From the NCBI GenBank assembly GCA_020073465.1, contig JAIQFC010000023.1, positions 26,194-90,193 of the forward strand: 64,000 nt of DNA, in the 5' to 3' direction. Source of the stretch: Terriglobia bacterium. GTDB taxonomy: Bacteria > Acidobacteriota > Terriglobia > Terriglobales > Acidobacteriaceae. The position numbers and the translations under genes are program-made. Shown one piece after another: positions 35,468 through 43,728 of the stretch (position 1 is its first letter; each line of letters starts with the position of its first letter). The notes under the pieces were generated by a model. The model saw only the letters and a program-made list of their open reading frames with translations. It did not search any database and had not been told where the DNA came from.

Positions 35468-35739
35468 CGGCGGCCCTCATCCGCGACTTCAGCCTCCTGC
35501 GGCAGCTCTTCCTCCAGCACGCCCATTTCTTCCAGCAGTTGGTAGGTACGCTGTGCTTCTTCGGCATTCACCACGCTGATCGCGAAGCCTACGTGCACCA
35601 ACACATAGTCACCGACCGCGGCTTCCGGGACGAAATCCAGGCTGACTTGCCGCGTGATGCCACCAAACTGCACCCGAGCGCTGCGGAGTCCGTTGCATTC
35701 CTCGGCGCTTACGATTTTTCCCGGGACGGCCAGACACAT
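35464..35739 (-). CDS. hypC: Hydrogenase maturation chaperone HypC
   Basis: 91 residues beginning [10 protein letters not shown]; the cysteine next to the initiator is essential in HypC proteins, so ATG 35739 is used rather than ATG 35757. An OB-like body ([20 protein letters not shown]) and an acidic C-terminal helix follow. It overlaps the protease gene by 31 bases and hypD by 4. Confidence 0.94.
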   Translation of the reverse strand: MCLAVPGKIVSAEECNGLRSARVQFGGITRQVSLDFVPEAAVGDYVLVHVGFAISVVNAEEAQRTYQLLEEMGVLEEELPQEAEVADEGRR

Positions 35740-36221
35740 GGTGCCCTCCAGCGACAATGTAGAGCGCGTACCTCGCTGCTGATCTGCTGGGCCACTTCTT
35801 CTACGGCTTGCCTTACCTCAGGCGAAATCTCGGCCCCACGATCAAACCGCCTGCCCTCGATCCCGTACACTCGCAGGGACTTTGGAGATTTCCCCAGCAC
35901 TCTTGCCAGCCGGACCGCCTCGCCCACGCCGAATCCATGAGTCGAGGCCGGAGCGCCGCTTTCAACGTGGGGCAGTTCACGTTCCCAGCAGTGAACCGTG
36001 CCCGCGGACGCCCCCGTCACCACGGCGTCGATGATGATGACCTCATCCTCTGTACCCCAGGCATCCATGAGTTCGGCGGCTTCCCCAATGCAGATCTTTG
36101 TGGTTATGCCCGAGGTTTCCCCACCCGACGATTCTACGCCCAGTTCGCGGAGCCGCTCCGCCACCAGCACCCCGGCGCCATCATCTCCGCGCCCACGGTT
36201 TCCGCAGCCAATGATCCGCAT
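35709..36221 (-). CDS. Hydrogenase maturation protease
   Basis: 170 residues, HyaD/HycI/HoxW family. The nickel-binding residues fit GCGNRGRGDDGAGVLVAERL (aspartate), EVIIIDAVV (aspartate) and STHGFGV (histidine). It removes the C-terminal tail of the large subunit after nickel insertion. It lies only 3 bases downstream of the large-subunit gene, which still encodes a 14-residue tail after its last histidine. The final 25 residues overlap hypC and are not conserved-looking. Confidence 0.92.
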   Translation of the reverse strand: MRIIGCGNRGRGDDGAGVLVAERLRELGVESSGGETSGITTKICIGEAAELMDAWGTEDEVIIIDAVVTGASAGTVHCWERELPHVESGAPASTHGFGVGEAVRLARVLGKSPKSLRVYGIEGRRFDRGAEISPEVRQAVEEVAQQISSEVRALHCRWRAPCVWPSREKS

Positions 36222-36224
36222 GCC

Positions 36225-37529
36225 TCAGCCGTTGCCCGGGTCCGATCGCTCGATCTCAAGCTTCAGAAAATGCGTCGCGCATGAGATGCACGGGTCATAG
36301 TTCCGTATCGCCTGCTCGCACTTCCACGTCGCTTCTTCGAGCGGCCATGCCACCAACCGTGCGGCGTAGTCCCGCAGATCGTCCTCAATTCTCCTCTGAT
36401 TCTGCGAAGTTGGGGGAACAATCTTGGCCGTGACGATGAGTCCCTGCTGATCCAGAGCGTAGCGGTGATACAGGATGCCGCGCGGCGCCTCCGTGATGGC
36501 ATGTCCCACCCCGGCACGGTTCGGCGCCTCGACTCGCGGAGCGGCGGGCGGCACGTACTCGCGGATAATCCGCAAGGCTTCCGCACAGGCGAACACCAGC
36601 TCAACCGCCCGAACCACAATGCTGCGGAAAGGGTTCTTCACCGGCACGTTGAGATTGGCCTTGGTGGCCGCTTCCTGCGCCACTTGCGGCAGCTTGTCAA
36701 AGTTCAGGTTGAAGCGCGCCAACGGTCCCACCAGGTATGAGCCCCTGCCCCGGATCACCGAGTGCAGTGCGTTGGAGTGCTTCACGTGTAATTCGAGAAA
36801 GTGATCCTCATACGCGGCGGCATCGATATCCAGGCCGCGGCTCGACACCAGGCGTCCTTCGTTGAACGGATACTCATCCGGATGGCGAAGCGCGACAAAT
36901 TCGTAGTCCTGTTCAAAGATCGGAAACTCCAAGCCCGCCGTCCACTGCACCGCCTCCAGAGAAGCTTGCAGCGCCCACTCAAGATCCTCGACGAGCTCGC
37001 GCAACTGGTACTTCGTGGGCGTCTTGTAGAAACCGCCGACCGCCGCCGAAATGGGATGAATCTCCCGCCCGCCCAGCACCTGCACGATCCGATTGCCAAT
37101 TTTCTTCAGCCGCAGTGCCTGCTCAACCACGCTGCGATGCTCGCCCGCCATGGCGATTACATCGGGATATCCCAGAAAATCTGGGGCGTGAAGCATGTAG
37201 ACATGCAATGCGTGACTCTCAATCCATTCTCCGCAGTAGAACAGGCGCCGCAACAGGCGCACAGCGGGATCGATACTGATCCCCAGAGCCCGCTCGATGG
37301 CGTGGATCGCGCTCATCTGGTACGCAATCGGACAGATCCCGCAGATCCGCGAAGTGATATCGGGCGCTTCGGAGAAATGGCGGCCCCGCAGGAAGGCTTC
37401 GAAGAATCGCGGAGGCTCGTAAATCCTCAGCTTCACGTCGGACACGCGCTCGCCTGCCATCTTGATGTACAGCGAGCCTTCGCCCTCCACCCGGGCCAGC
37501 GTGTCCACGCGAATCGTGCGTCCCGTCAT
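36225..37529 (-). CDS. hydA: Group 3b NiFe hydrogenase large (alpha) subunit
   Basis: 434 residues. The nickel ligands are in the L1 motif [12 protein letters not shown] and the L2 motif [10 protein letters not shown] near the C-terminus. After the last histidine a 14-residue tail ([14 protein letters not shown]) remains for removal by the protease encoded next. Size, the Rx[13 protein letters not shown] pair and the hydBGD neighbours place it in cytoplasmic group 3b, the NADP-linked bidirectional or 'sulfhydrogenase' type. It starts by ATGA overlap with the small subunit. Subgroup assignment is by gene order and motifs, not by a tree. Confidence 0.93.
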   Translation of the reverse strand: MTGRTIRVDTLARVEGEGSLYIKMAGERVSDVKLRIYEPPRFFEAFLRGRHFSEAPDITSRICGICPIAYQMSAIHAIERALGISIDPAVRLLRRLFYCGEWIESHALHVYMLHAPDFLGYPDVIAMAGEHRSVVEQALRLKKIGNRIVQVLGGREIHPISAAVGGFYKTPTKYQLRELVEDLEWALQASLEAVQWTAGLEFPIFEQDYEFVALRHPDEYPFNEGRLVSSRGLDIDAAAYEDHFLELHVKHSNALHSVIRGRGSYLVGPLARFNLNFDKLPQVAQEAATKANLNVPVKNPFRSIVVRAVELVFACAEALRIIREYVPPAAPRVEAPNRAGVGHAITEAPRGILYHRYALDQQGLIVTAKIVPPTSQNQRRIEDDLRDYAARLVAWPLEEATWKCEQAIRNYDPCISCATHFLKLEIERSDPGNG

Positions 37530-38326
37530 TGCCGTTCACACTCCTCGCTGGCTTTGCGGAACTGCCATGACCACGCATTGAATCCGCGGAAGGCGCGCGA
37601 AATCTGCTCGGGAGACTGTCCCAGAATGTGGAACTGGTTTGTGAGGGATGCCGTGTTGGAACTCTCCATTGGGCCAAAGCATCCGTAGCAACCACGGTCG
37701 TAGCCTGGACACAGCGCACCGCAGCCCGCCTGCGTCACGGGTCCCAGGCAGGCAACGCCGCGCGCCACCGCAATGCACACATTCGCCTTGCGCTTGCACT
37801 CGATGCACACGCTGTAGGAGGGAATGTTGGGCTTTCGTCCCACCAGCGTCGCCGTGATCAGCTCGATCAGCTGGTACTTGTTGATCGGGCACCCGCGCAG
37901 CTCAAAATCCACCGGCACGTGCTCGGCGATGGGCGTCGACAGTTTCAGGGTGCTGATGTACTGCGGCGTCGCATATACCACGCGGATGAACTCGTCGACA
38001 TCCTTCCAGTTCCTCAGAGCCTGGATGCCCCCCGCCGTAGCGCAGGCGCCAATCGTGATCAGCGTCTTACACTGCCGCCGCACTTCCTGGATGCGCTGCG
38101 CGTCAGGATGTGTGGTGATGGATCCCTCGACCAGTCCGATGTCGTAGGGTCCTTTCAACATGGCGCGCGACGCCTCAGGGAAATAGGCGATGTCCACAGC
38201 GCCCACCACCGCCAGCAATTCATCCTCGGCGTCGAGCAGGCTCAACTGGCAACCGTCGCAGGAGGCGAACTTGAAGACCGCAATCTTCGGCTTGCGCGCC
38301 GGTTTGGACCTCGTTTCAGAGCTCAT
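37526..38326 (-). CDS. hydD: Group 3b NiFe hydrogenase small (delta) subunit
   Basis: 266 residues, without the Tat signal found in membrane-bound enzymes, so cytoplasmic. The proximal cluster ligands begin in [13 protein letters not shown] and continue in [10 protein letters not shown] and LRGCPINK. Two further cysteine clusters lie in the second half ([36 protein letters not shown]), giving relay clusters to the flavin subunit. It overlaps hydG by 11 bases and hydA by 4. Confidence 0.93.
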   Translation of the reverse strand: MSSETRSKPARKPKIAVFKFASCDGCQLSLLDAEDELLAVVGAVDIAYFPEASRAMLKGPYDIGLVEGSITTHPDAQRIQEVRRQCKTLITIGACATAGGIQALRNWKDVDEFIRVVYATPQYISTLKLSTPIAEHVPVDFELRGCPINKYQLIELITATLVGRKPNIPSYSVCIECKRKANVCIAVARGVACLGPVTQAGCGALCPGYDRGCYGCFGPMESSNTASLTNQFHILGQSPEQISRAFRGFNAWSWQFRKASEECERQ

Positions 38327-39179
38327 ACTTCTCCAGCAGCGGCCGGATCCGCTCGTACGGGAAGACGGGACCGTCTTTGCAGATGAAGTGCGGCCCGTAC
38401 TGGCAGTGTCCGCAGAAACCCACCGCGCACTTCATGTTCCGCTCCATCGAAACGTAAATGTTGTCCCGGGAGAGTCCGTGTACCTCCAGCTCCCGGGTGA
38501 CGAACCGCATCATGATTTCAGGGCCGCAGAGCATCGCCACCGAGCGCGCCGGCTGCAGCCGGGCGTATTTGAAAAGTGTGGTCACCACACCGACGTGCCC
38601 CTTCCAGCTCAGCCCACCATAGTCGACCGTGGTCAGCACCTGGGTTTCGCGGTGCCGAGCCCATGCGGCCAGTTCTTTGCGATAAAGCACGTCGCGCGGG
38701 CTGCGCGCGCCGTAGAGCAGAACCAGGCGTCCATAGTCCTTGCGATTGTTCAGGACCTCATAGATCACGGGACGCAGCGGCGCCAGTCCAATTCCGCCCG
38801 CGACTATGATCACGTCCCGGCCACGCGCTTCTTCGACCGGCCAGCCCGTGCCATAAGGGCCACGCACACCAATTCCGTCGCCAACCTCGCGGCTCACCAG
38901 CGCGTTCGTCGCCTTGCCCACCGAGCGCACGGTGTACACCAGCCGGCCGCTATCCGAGGGGTCGCCGCTAATGGAGATCGGCAATTCCCCGACTCCGAAA
39001 ACCCACAGCATGCTGAACTGCCCCGGCCGGAACGCAGTCCCGCTGGCTCCGTCTTCCGGCTCGAGGGTCAGGCCAAAGGTGTCCGGCGTTTCTTTGCCGA
39101 CCTGCCGCACCACGTACGGCTGCGGCAGCATCGGATCGGTCTTCTCTAAAATTGTGGCAAGTGCCGCCATCGTCTTCAC
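38316..39179 (-). CDS. hydG: Group 3b hydrogenase FAD/NAD(P)-binding (gamma) subunit
   Basis: 287 residues of the ferredoxin-NADP reductase fold. The FAD site is [11 protein letters not shown]...[11 protein letters not shown]; the pyridine-nucleotide site is [16 protein letters not shown] with [15 protein letters not shown]-terminal 2Fe-2S motif [20 protein letters not shown] follows. It passes electrons between the hydrogenase and NADP(H). The name hydG follows the Pyrococcus hydBGDA nomenclature and is unrelated to the FeFe-hydrogenase maturase HydG. Start by ATGA overlap with the cNMP-binding gene; ATG 39170 is an alternative. Confidence 0.92.
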   Translation of the reverse strand: MKTMAALATILEKTDPMLPQPYVVRQVGKETPDTFGLTLEPEDGASGTAFRPGQFSMLWVFGVGELPISISGDPSDSGRLVYTVRSVGKATNALVSREVGDGIGVRGPYGTGWPVEEARGRDVIIVAGGIGLAPLRPVIYEVLNNRKDYGRLVLLYGARSPRDVLYRKELAAWARHRETQVLTTVDYGGLSWKGHVGVVTTLFKYARLQPARSVAMLCGPEIMMRFVTRELEVHGLSRDNIYVSMERNMKCAVGFCGHCQYGPHFICKDGPVFPYERIRPLLEKYEL

Positions 39180-39634
39180 CGTGCCGCGTAAACGTCCAGT
39201 AATTGAAGGCTTGTCGCTTCCAGCCGACGCTCCATGATCTGAGCGACACGCTTCAGCAGTTCGTACCCGAGATCGTGGTTCTGCTCACATTTCGTCCGCA
39301 GACATTTCCCATCGAGAGCGATGGCCCGGGTTTCTTCCAGTGCATGGGCGTTGAACTTCCACTGGTACGGCGGAAGCAACCAGGACCACCCGAGGATTTC
39401 TCCTTCGCTCAAGGTTGAAATAACGATCGGCCGGCGGTGCGGCTCGATAAGTTCCAGCGCCACCTTGCCGGCGCGAATGAGATAGAACTCGTTGGCGTCC
39501 CCACCCTCTTTGAAGATGGAGGTACCCTTCTCGAAGCGCACGTTTGAGGCACAGCCCACCAGCAGACCGGTGTAGTACGATTCCAACCCTGCGAAAAACG
39601 GATGCTCTGCAATGAAGCGCTCAAGTGTTTCCAT
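39176..39634 (-). CDS. Cyclic-nucleotide-binding-domain protein within the hydrogenase operon
   Basis: 152 residues forming one CAP-type cNMP-binding domain ([61 protein letters not shown]) and ending in two helices. There is no DNA-binding helix-turn-helix, so it is not itself a transcription factor. The canonical phosphate-binding arginine region of cAMP receptors (RSA) is replaced by EETRAIA, so the ligand is uncertain. It lies between hydB and hydG with overlaps of 14 and 4 bases, so it is made in step with them and may act as a regulatory subunit. Similar insertions are known in some group 3 clusters. Confidence 0.88.
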   Translation of the reverse strand: METLERFIAEHPFFAGLESYYTGLLVGCASNVRFEKGTSIFKEGGDANEFYLIRAGKVALELIEPHRRPIVISTLSEGEILGWSWLLPPYQWKFNAHALEETRAIALDGKCLRTKCEQNHDLGYELLKRVAQIMERRLEATSLQLLDVYAAR

Positions 39635-40799
39635 GGCTCCCCGTCTCCCGTATGGCGCGGGCTTCTTCGGTGATGTCGATCCCCACCGGACACCAGGTGA
39701 TGCAGCGCCCGCAGCCTACGCATCCTGAACTTCCAAACTGGTCAATCCACGACGCCAGCTTGTGAGTCATCCATTGCCGGTAGCGGGCCTTGGCAGTAGC
39801 CCGGACACTCCCGCCATGGATATAAGAAAAACTCATCGTGAAGCACGAATCCCAACGGCGCCATCGCTCCGCATGATCGCCGGTTACATCGCTAATGTCT
39901 TCCACAGTAGTGCAGAAGCAGGTTGGACAGACCATGGTGCAGTTGGCGCAGGTCAGGCAGCGCGCGGCAACGTGGTCCCACCGCGGGTGCTCGAAGTTCT
40001 CGTAGAGAAGATCTTTGATGCCGGTGGTATCGATGCTCCGTACCTGCTGGCGGGCAGCCGTCTCGACTGCGGCTTCCTCCTGCCGGAGGGTTTCCTCCGT
40101 AGCCGGAAGGGTCTCTAATTCGGCGAGCAATTCTACGCCACGGTCGCTCCCCGCTTGCAGAAGAAATCGATGGCCGCTGTTATCGACAAGTTCGGTCAGC
40201 GCCAGGTCGAACCCCTGTTGCGCCCGCGGCCCCGTTCCCATCGACGCACAGAAACACGTTTCCGCTGCCTGGGTGCACTGCACTGCGACGAGAAACGCTC
40301 CGTCGCGCCAGCTCGAGTAGACAGGATCGCGATATCTATCCCCGGTCAGTACCCGGTCCTGCACCGCAATCGCCGCCAGATCACAGGCCCGGACTCCGAG
40401 AAACGCCAACGGACGCTTGGGCCGAGTCTCATTGTTCAGAATACGGAAGGTCCCTTTTTGCCGCTCCGCCGACCACAGCCGCACGTCCGCCGGGTGTAGG
40501 TATTTCTTCCAACTCTGTGGCCCGACCGCATAGCCAAAGACCGCCTGGTCTTGGCGCCGCTTGAGCCGGTAGTGTCCAGGAGCCTGCTCGTCCGTCCAGC
40601 CGGCAGGTAACTCTTCGGCTGATTCGATGTGATCGAAGACAATCGCGCCGTCACGAACGGTGGGTCCGATGACCTCGTATCCTCGGCGTCGCAGAGCCTC
40701 GATCAGGCTGGCTAGCCGGCTTGCATCCAAAACCTTAGGCGCGTTCTCCTTCACTCGCTCTACCTCAATGCATGCCGCGCCCGTGCTGGAAACCGGCAT
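39621..40799 (-). CDS. hydB: Group 3b hydrogenase iron-sulphur (beta) subunit
   Basis: 392 residues, similar to anaerobic sulphite reductase subunit A. Two 4Fe-4S binding sets lie near the C-terminus ([16 protein letters not shown] and [17 protein letters not shown]). The N-terminal half includes the cysteine-containing [18 protein letters not shown] and [10 protein letters not shown]. It relays electrons between the hydrogenase core and the flavin subunit or another acceptor. First gene of the operon. A CRP-type palindrome lies 34-49 bases upstream of its ATG, and no strong ribosome site is visible between them. Confidence 0.92.
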   Translation of the reverse strand: MPVSSTGAACIEVERVKENAPKVLDASRLASLIEALRRRGYEVIGPTVRDGAIVFDHIESAEELPAGWTDEQAPGHYRLKRRQDQAVFGYAVGPQSWKKYLHPADVRLWSAERQKGTFRILNNETRPKRPLAFLGVRACDLAAIAVQDRVLTGDRYRDPVYSSWRDGAFLVAVQCTQAAETCFCASMGTGPRAQQGFDLALTELVDNSGHRFLLQAGSDRGVELLAELETLPATEETLRQEEAAVETAARQQVRSIDTTGIKDLLYENFEHPRWDHVAARCLTCANCTMVCPTCFCTTVEDISDVTGDHAERWRRWDSCFTMSFSYIHGGSVRATAKARYRQWMTHKLASWIDQFGSSGCVGCGRCITWCPVGIDITEEARAIRETGSHGNT

Positions 40800-40832
40800 G
40801 GCAACAGTATTTCTTCTCTAGTGCGTGACGTC

Positions 40833-40848
40833 TGTGAGTTCGATCACA
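40833..40848. promoter_or_regulatory. CRP-type operator TGTGA-N6-TCACA upstream of the hydrogenase operon
   Basis: TGTGAGTTCGATCACA matches the CRP half-site consensus perfectly on both sides with the standard 6-base spacer. Its centre is 41.5 bases before the hydB ATG at 40799, so a class II activated transcript would start at or next to the ATG (leaderless). AATACT at 40811-40806 is a weak candidate -10. No crp-like gene lies in the window. Confidence 0.6.
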
Positions 40849-41028
40849 TCTTTCCTTCTGCGGATATGCATGCCCGAAACGGGCGGTGCGGAAACGAGCC
40901 TAGGATAGGCTCAAACTACTTGGTTATGCAAAAGCATCGAATCGTGTGTCGAGGCACGCGAACTTCCTGCACAGACCACCGAATTCTTCGGCCGGCCAGC
41001 TCGATGTGAGGCGAAGATGTCATTGTCC

Positions 41029-41778
41029 TCACTCCCCACGCGCGGCGTGACTCAGTTGTCGAACACTCTCTTCCAGCACGACCGATCGCTCGTACTCGCG
41101 CCCCTCGATCGTCCCCATGGAGACTCGCGAATTGCGGTGCACCATTGGACTGGGGACTCGACTCCGCAAGCCGACGTGAATCTCCCTCGCGCCAGTCTGC
41201 TCCAGGATGCGGCGAACATTGCCGGGCTTGATGCCACTGCCCGCCATGACAACAATCCGGTCCCCAGCCGCCAGCACTAGCCGGGCAACGGTCTTGACCC
41301 CCTGCCAGCAAGTCTGTTCGCCGCCCGAAGTCAAGATGCGATCCGCGCCCGCCGCGCACACATCCTCCAATGCACGAAACAAGTCTGCCGTCATGTCGAA
41401 CGCGCGGTGAAATGTGACCTTGAGCGGACGCGCCCATTCGACCAGTTCCTGCGTGCGCGCAACATCCACATTTCCTTGCGGATCGAGAAGGCCGAAGACA
41501 ACTCCATCCACTCCCATCCCCTTTGCATTTTCGATATCACGCCGCATGATCCTGAACTCATCCGCGTCATAGCAGAAGTCCCCGCCGCGCGGCCGGATCA
41601 TCACGTGCACCGCGATCGAGACGCGCGCCCGCACTGCCTCGATGAGCCCGCTGCCCGGTGTGACGCCGCCCTCGATCAGCCCGCTGCACACTTCGATTCG
41701 TCCTGCGCCACCCCGCTCCGCCGCCATCGCGGACGCCACCGAGTCGACACATACCTCAATGAGTACCGGATCGTTCAT
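41029..41778 (-). CDS. cutC: CutC-family protein (copper homeostasis/TIM barrel)
   Basis: 249 residues. CutC motifs: LIEVCVDSVASAMAAERGGA, RIEVCSGLIEGGVTPGSGLI, VHVMIRPRGGDFCYDADE, VFGLLDPQGNVD, VTFHRAFDM and ILTSGGEQTCWQGV. The family is a TIM barrel linked to copper tolerance in E. coli, though its biochemical activity is not settled. ATG 41778 matches the family start; upstream frame extension runs through a repeat. It stands alone, divergent from the xylulokinase gene. Confidence 0.92.
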   Translation of the reverse strand: MNDPVLIEVCVDSVASAMAAERGGAGRIEVCSGLIEGGVTPGSGLIEAVRARVSIAVHVMIRPRGGDFCYDADEFRIMRRDIENAKGMGVDGVVFGLLDPQGNVDVARTQELVEWARPLKVTFHRAFDMTADLFRALEDVCAAGADRILTSGGEQTCWQGVKTVARLVLAAGDRIVVMAGSGIKPGNVRRILEQTGAREIHVGLRSRVPSPMVHRNSRVSMGTIEGREYERSVVLEESVRQLSHAARGE

Positions 41779-41857
41779 GGTTCCGGTACGCAGCCTAACA
41801 TGGGATGGAAAGCCGCTCACCGGTTTCGCGCTGCCGAATACGGCAATGACCCAATCA

Positions 41858-41938
41858 ACCACCAAGGAGCACCAAGGAGCACGAAGGAAATCCTCAGGAT
41901 TCACATTTTCGTGTGACTTCGTGTCCTCTGTGGTGGAT
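41858..41938. repeat. Imperfect inverted repeat of CCACCAAGGAGCA units
   Basis: Three successive 10-base units (ACCAAGGAGC, ACCAAGGAGC, ACGAAGGAAA) at 41861-41890 face a complementary run (TTCGTGTGACTTCGTGTCCT then CTGTGGTGG) at 41909-41937. It fills much of the cutC/xylB divergent spacer and can form a long imperfect hairpin. Confidence 0.55.
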
Positions 41939-42017
41939 GAACTTGGGGCATTGTTCTGGATACTGTAAAATAACGTTTTTCTAAGATGCGTGTAGTCTGG
42001 ATTACCATTCTCCTTCC

Positions 42018-42031
42018 AGGAGGCTTCCATT
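42018..42031 (+). promoter_or_regulatory. Shine-Dalgarno AGGAGG with ATT start codon for xylulokinase
   Basis: A perfect AGGAGG at 42018-42023 is followed after 5 bases by ATT at 42029-42031, in frame with the kinase. The frame is closed by TAG at 41993, and no ATG, GTG or TTG lies between that stop and the conserved N-terminus IHVLGIDVGTGSTRALI. Confidence 0.65.
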
Positions 42032-43525
42032 CACGTTCTCGGCATCGATGTTGGAACCGGCAGCACACGCGCACTAATCATCAATGAGAAGGGAACCGTC
42101 GTCGCTTCCGCCACCGAGGAGCACACCCCGTTCGCTTCTCCCCAGATCGGCTGGGCCGAGCAGCATCCCGACGACTGGTGGCGCGCCTGCTGCATAGCCG
42201 TTCCCAACGCACTGCAGAAAGCCGGGCTTCGCCCTGAGGATATCGCCTGCGTTGGTTTTTCCGGACAGATGCACGGCGCCGTCATGCTCGACGAACGCGG
42301 ACAGGTAGTTAGGCCTGCGCTCATCTGGTGCGATGTGCGCACGAATCCTCAATGCCGGCAGTTGACAGAGAGAATCGGCGCCGAACAACTGATTCAGGCC
42401 ACCTGCAATCCGGCCTTGGCCAACTTCACGCTCACCAAGCTGATGTGGGTGCGCGAAAACGAGCCGGACAACTGGAAGCGCGTGCGCTTCGTCATGCTCC
42501 CCAAAGATTATGTCCGCTTTCGCATGACGGGCGAGCGCGCCATCGATATGGCGGATGCTTCGGGAACCTTGCTGCTCGACGTCGCCCATCGCCGCTGGTC
42601 CAAGCTGATGCTCGAAGCCGCCGCCGTCGACGAGCAGCTTCTTCCCAGGCTTTTTGAATCACCCGACGTGTGCGGCACCGTTGCGTCGGAAGGAACGGCA
42701 GCCATCGGTCTACGCAAGGGGACTCCAGTCGTTGCCGGAGCCGGAGACCAGGCCGCGGGTGCCGTGGGCATGGGCATCGTCGCTCCGGGCACCGTCAGCG
42801 CCACGATTGGAACGTCCGGCGTGGTCTTTGCCGCAACCGATCGTCCAGCCCTCGAACCAGCAGGCCGTCTGCATACCTTCTGCCACGCCATCCCCGGACG
42901 CTGGCACGTGATGGGCGTGACTCAGGCCGCCGGCCTTTCCCTGCGCTGGTTTCGCGACCAGTTCGGCGCCGGCGCGAATGACGGACGTGACCCCTACGAA
43001 CGTCTCAGCGACGAGGCCGCCAAAATTCCTGCCGGATGCCAGGGCCTTCTCTGGACTCCATATCTCATGGGCGAGCGCACACCGCACCTCGACCCGGATG
43101 CCCGCGGCGCTCTCGTCGGCCTGACCGCCACCCACACTCGCGCCCACGTGATCCGCGCCATTCTCGAAGGCGTAGCCTTCAGCCTGCGCGATACCTTTAC
43201 TCTCTTCGACGAGATGAAGGTCAAAGTGAACAGAATTCGCCTGGGAGGCGGTGGAGCACGTTCACCTCTCTGGTGCCAGATTCAGGCCGACGTCTACGGA
43301 CACGAAGTCGAGATTGTCGAGGCTGAAGAAGGTGCCGCCTACGGAGCTGCCATCCTCGCCGGTGTTGGCGCCGGAGCCTGGAAGTCCGTCGACGAAGCCT
43401 GCGGAGCCATTGTCCGCATCGCCAAAATTGTGAAATCTCAGCCCGATACCGTCGCTGTCATGAACACCAGTTACGCAGCCTACCGCCGCGTCTACCCCGC
43501 GACAAAGAGAATCTTCACTGCATAA
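42029..43525 (+). CDS. xylB: Xylulokinase (FGGY family), probable ATT start
   Basis: 498 residues from ATT 42029, the normal length for xylulokinase. N-terminal ATP-binding motif VLGIDVGTGSTRALI, then FSGQMHGAVMLDE (substrate binding), MLPKDYVRFRMTGE, VAGAGDQAAGAVGMG, the second phosphate motif TIGTSGVVFAAT, and RLGGGGARSPLWCQIQADV near the end. It phosphorylates D-xylulose (or a related ketose). Starting at the first ATG (42269) would delete the phosphate-binding motif, so that start is wrong. No xylose isomerase is next to it; a sugar porter gene lies 3 kb downstream. Confidence 0.92.
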   Translation: MHVLGIDVGTGSTRALIINEKGTVVASATEEHTPFASPQIGWAEQHPDDWWRACCIAVPNALQKAGLRPEDIACVGFSGQMHGAVMLDERGQVVRPALIWCDVRTNPQCRQLTERIGAEQLIQATCNPALANFTLTKLMWVRENEPDNWKRVRFVMLPKDYVRFRMTGERAIDMADASGTLLLDVAHRRWSKLMLEAAAVDEQLLPRLFESPDVCGTVASEGTAAIGLRKGTPVVAGAGDQAAGAVGMGIVAPGTVSATIGTSGVVFAATDRPALEPAGRLHTFCHAIPGRWHVMGVTQAAGLSLRWFRDQFGAGANDGRDPYERLSDEAAKIPAGCQGLLWTPYLMGERTPHLDPDARGALVGLTATHTRAHVIRAILEGVAFSLRDTFTLFDEMKVKVNRIRLGGGGARSPLWCQIQADVYGHEVEIVEAEEGAAYGAAILAGVGAGAWKSVDEACGAIVRIAKIVKSQPDTVAVMNTSYAAYRRVYPATKRIFTA

Positions 43526-43583
43526 GCGCGGTTTACGAAATTGGTTTTCATACGCTGCAAGTCCACCGCTGGTGCAGTAAGCT

Positions 43584-43610
43584 GTCATCCTGAGCGAAGC
43601 GAAGGACCCC
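43584..43610. repeat. Dispersed repeat GTCATCCTGAGCGAAGCGAA type
   Basis: A single short copy of the repeat family seen elsewhere in this window, ending GGACCCC, in the 203-base spacer between xylB and the CRTAC1 gene. The rest of that spacer shows no gene. Confidence 0.6.
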
Positions 43611-43728
43611 ATGCCCACCTCCACCATCCCGAGCCTCGTCGGGAGTTCTCTCGTCGCGCTCCATCATCCAGCAGGGCCTCAGAATCCGGGTCGGAAGCCT
43701 CGGCTATAATCGATGAATTCTTCCACCG

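Noticed and set aside
43705..43710. TATAAT 18 bases before the CRTAC1 start as a promoter
   Set aside because: No acceptable -35 box lies at the right distance, and a single 6-base match is weak evidence.
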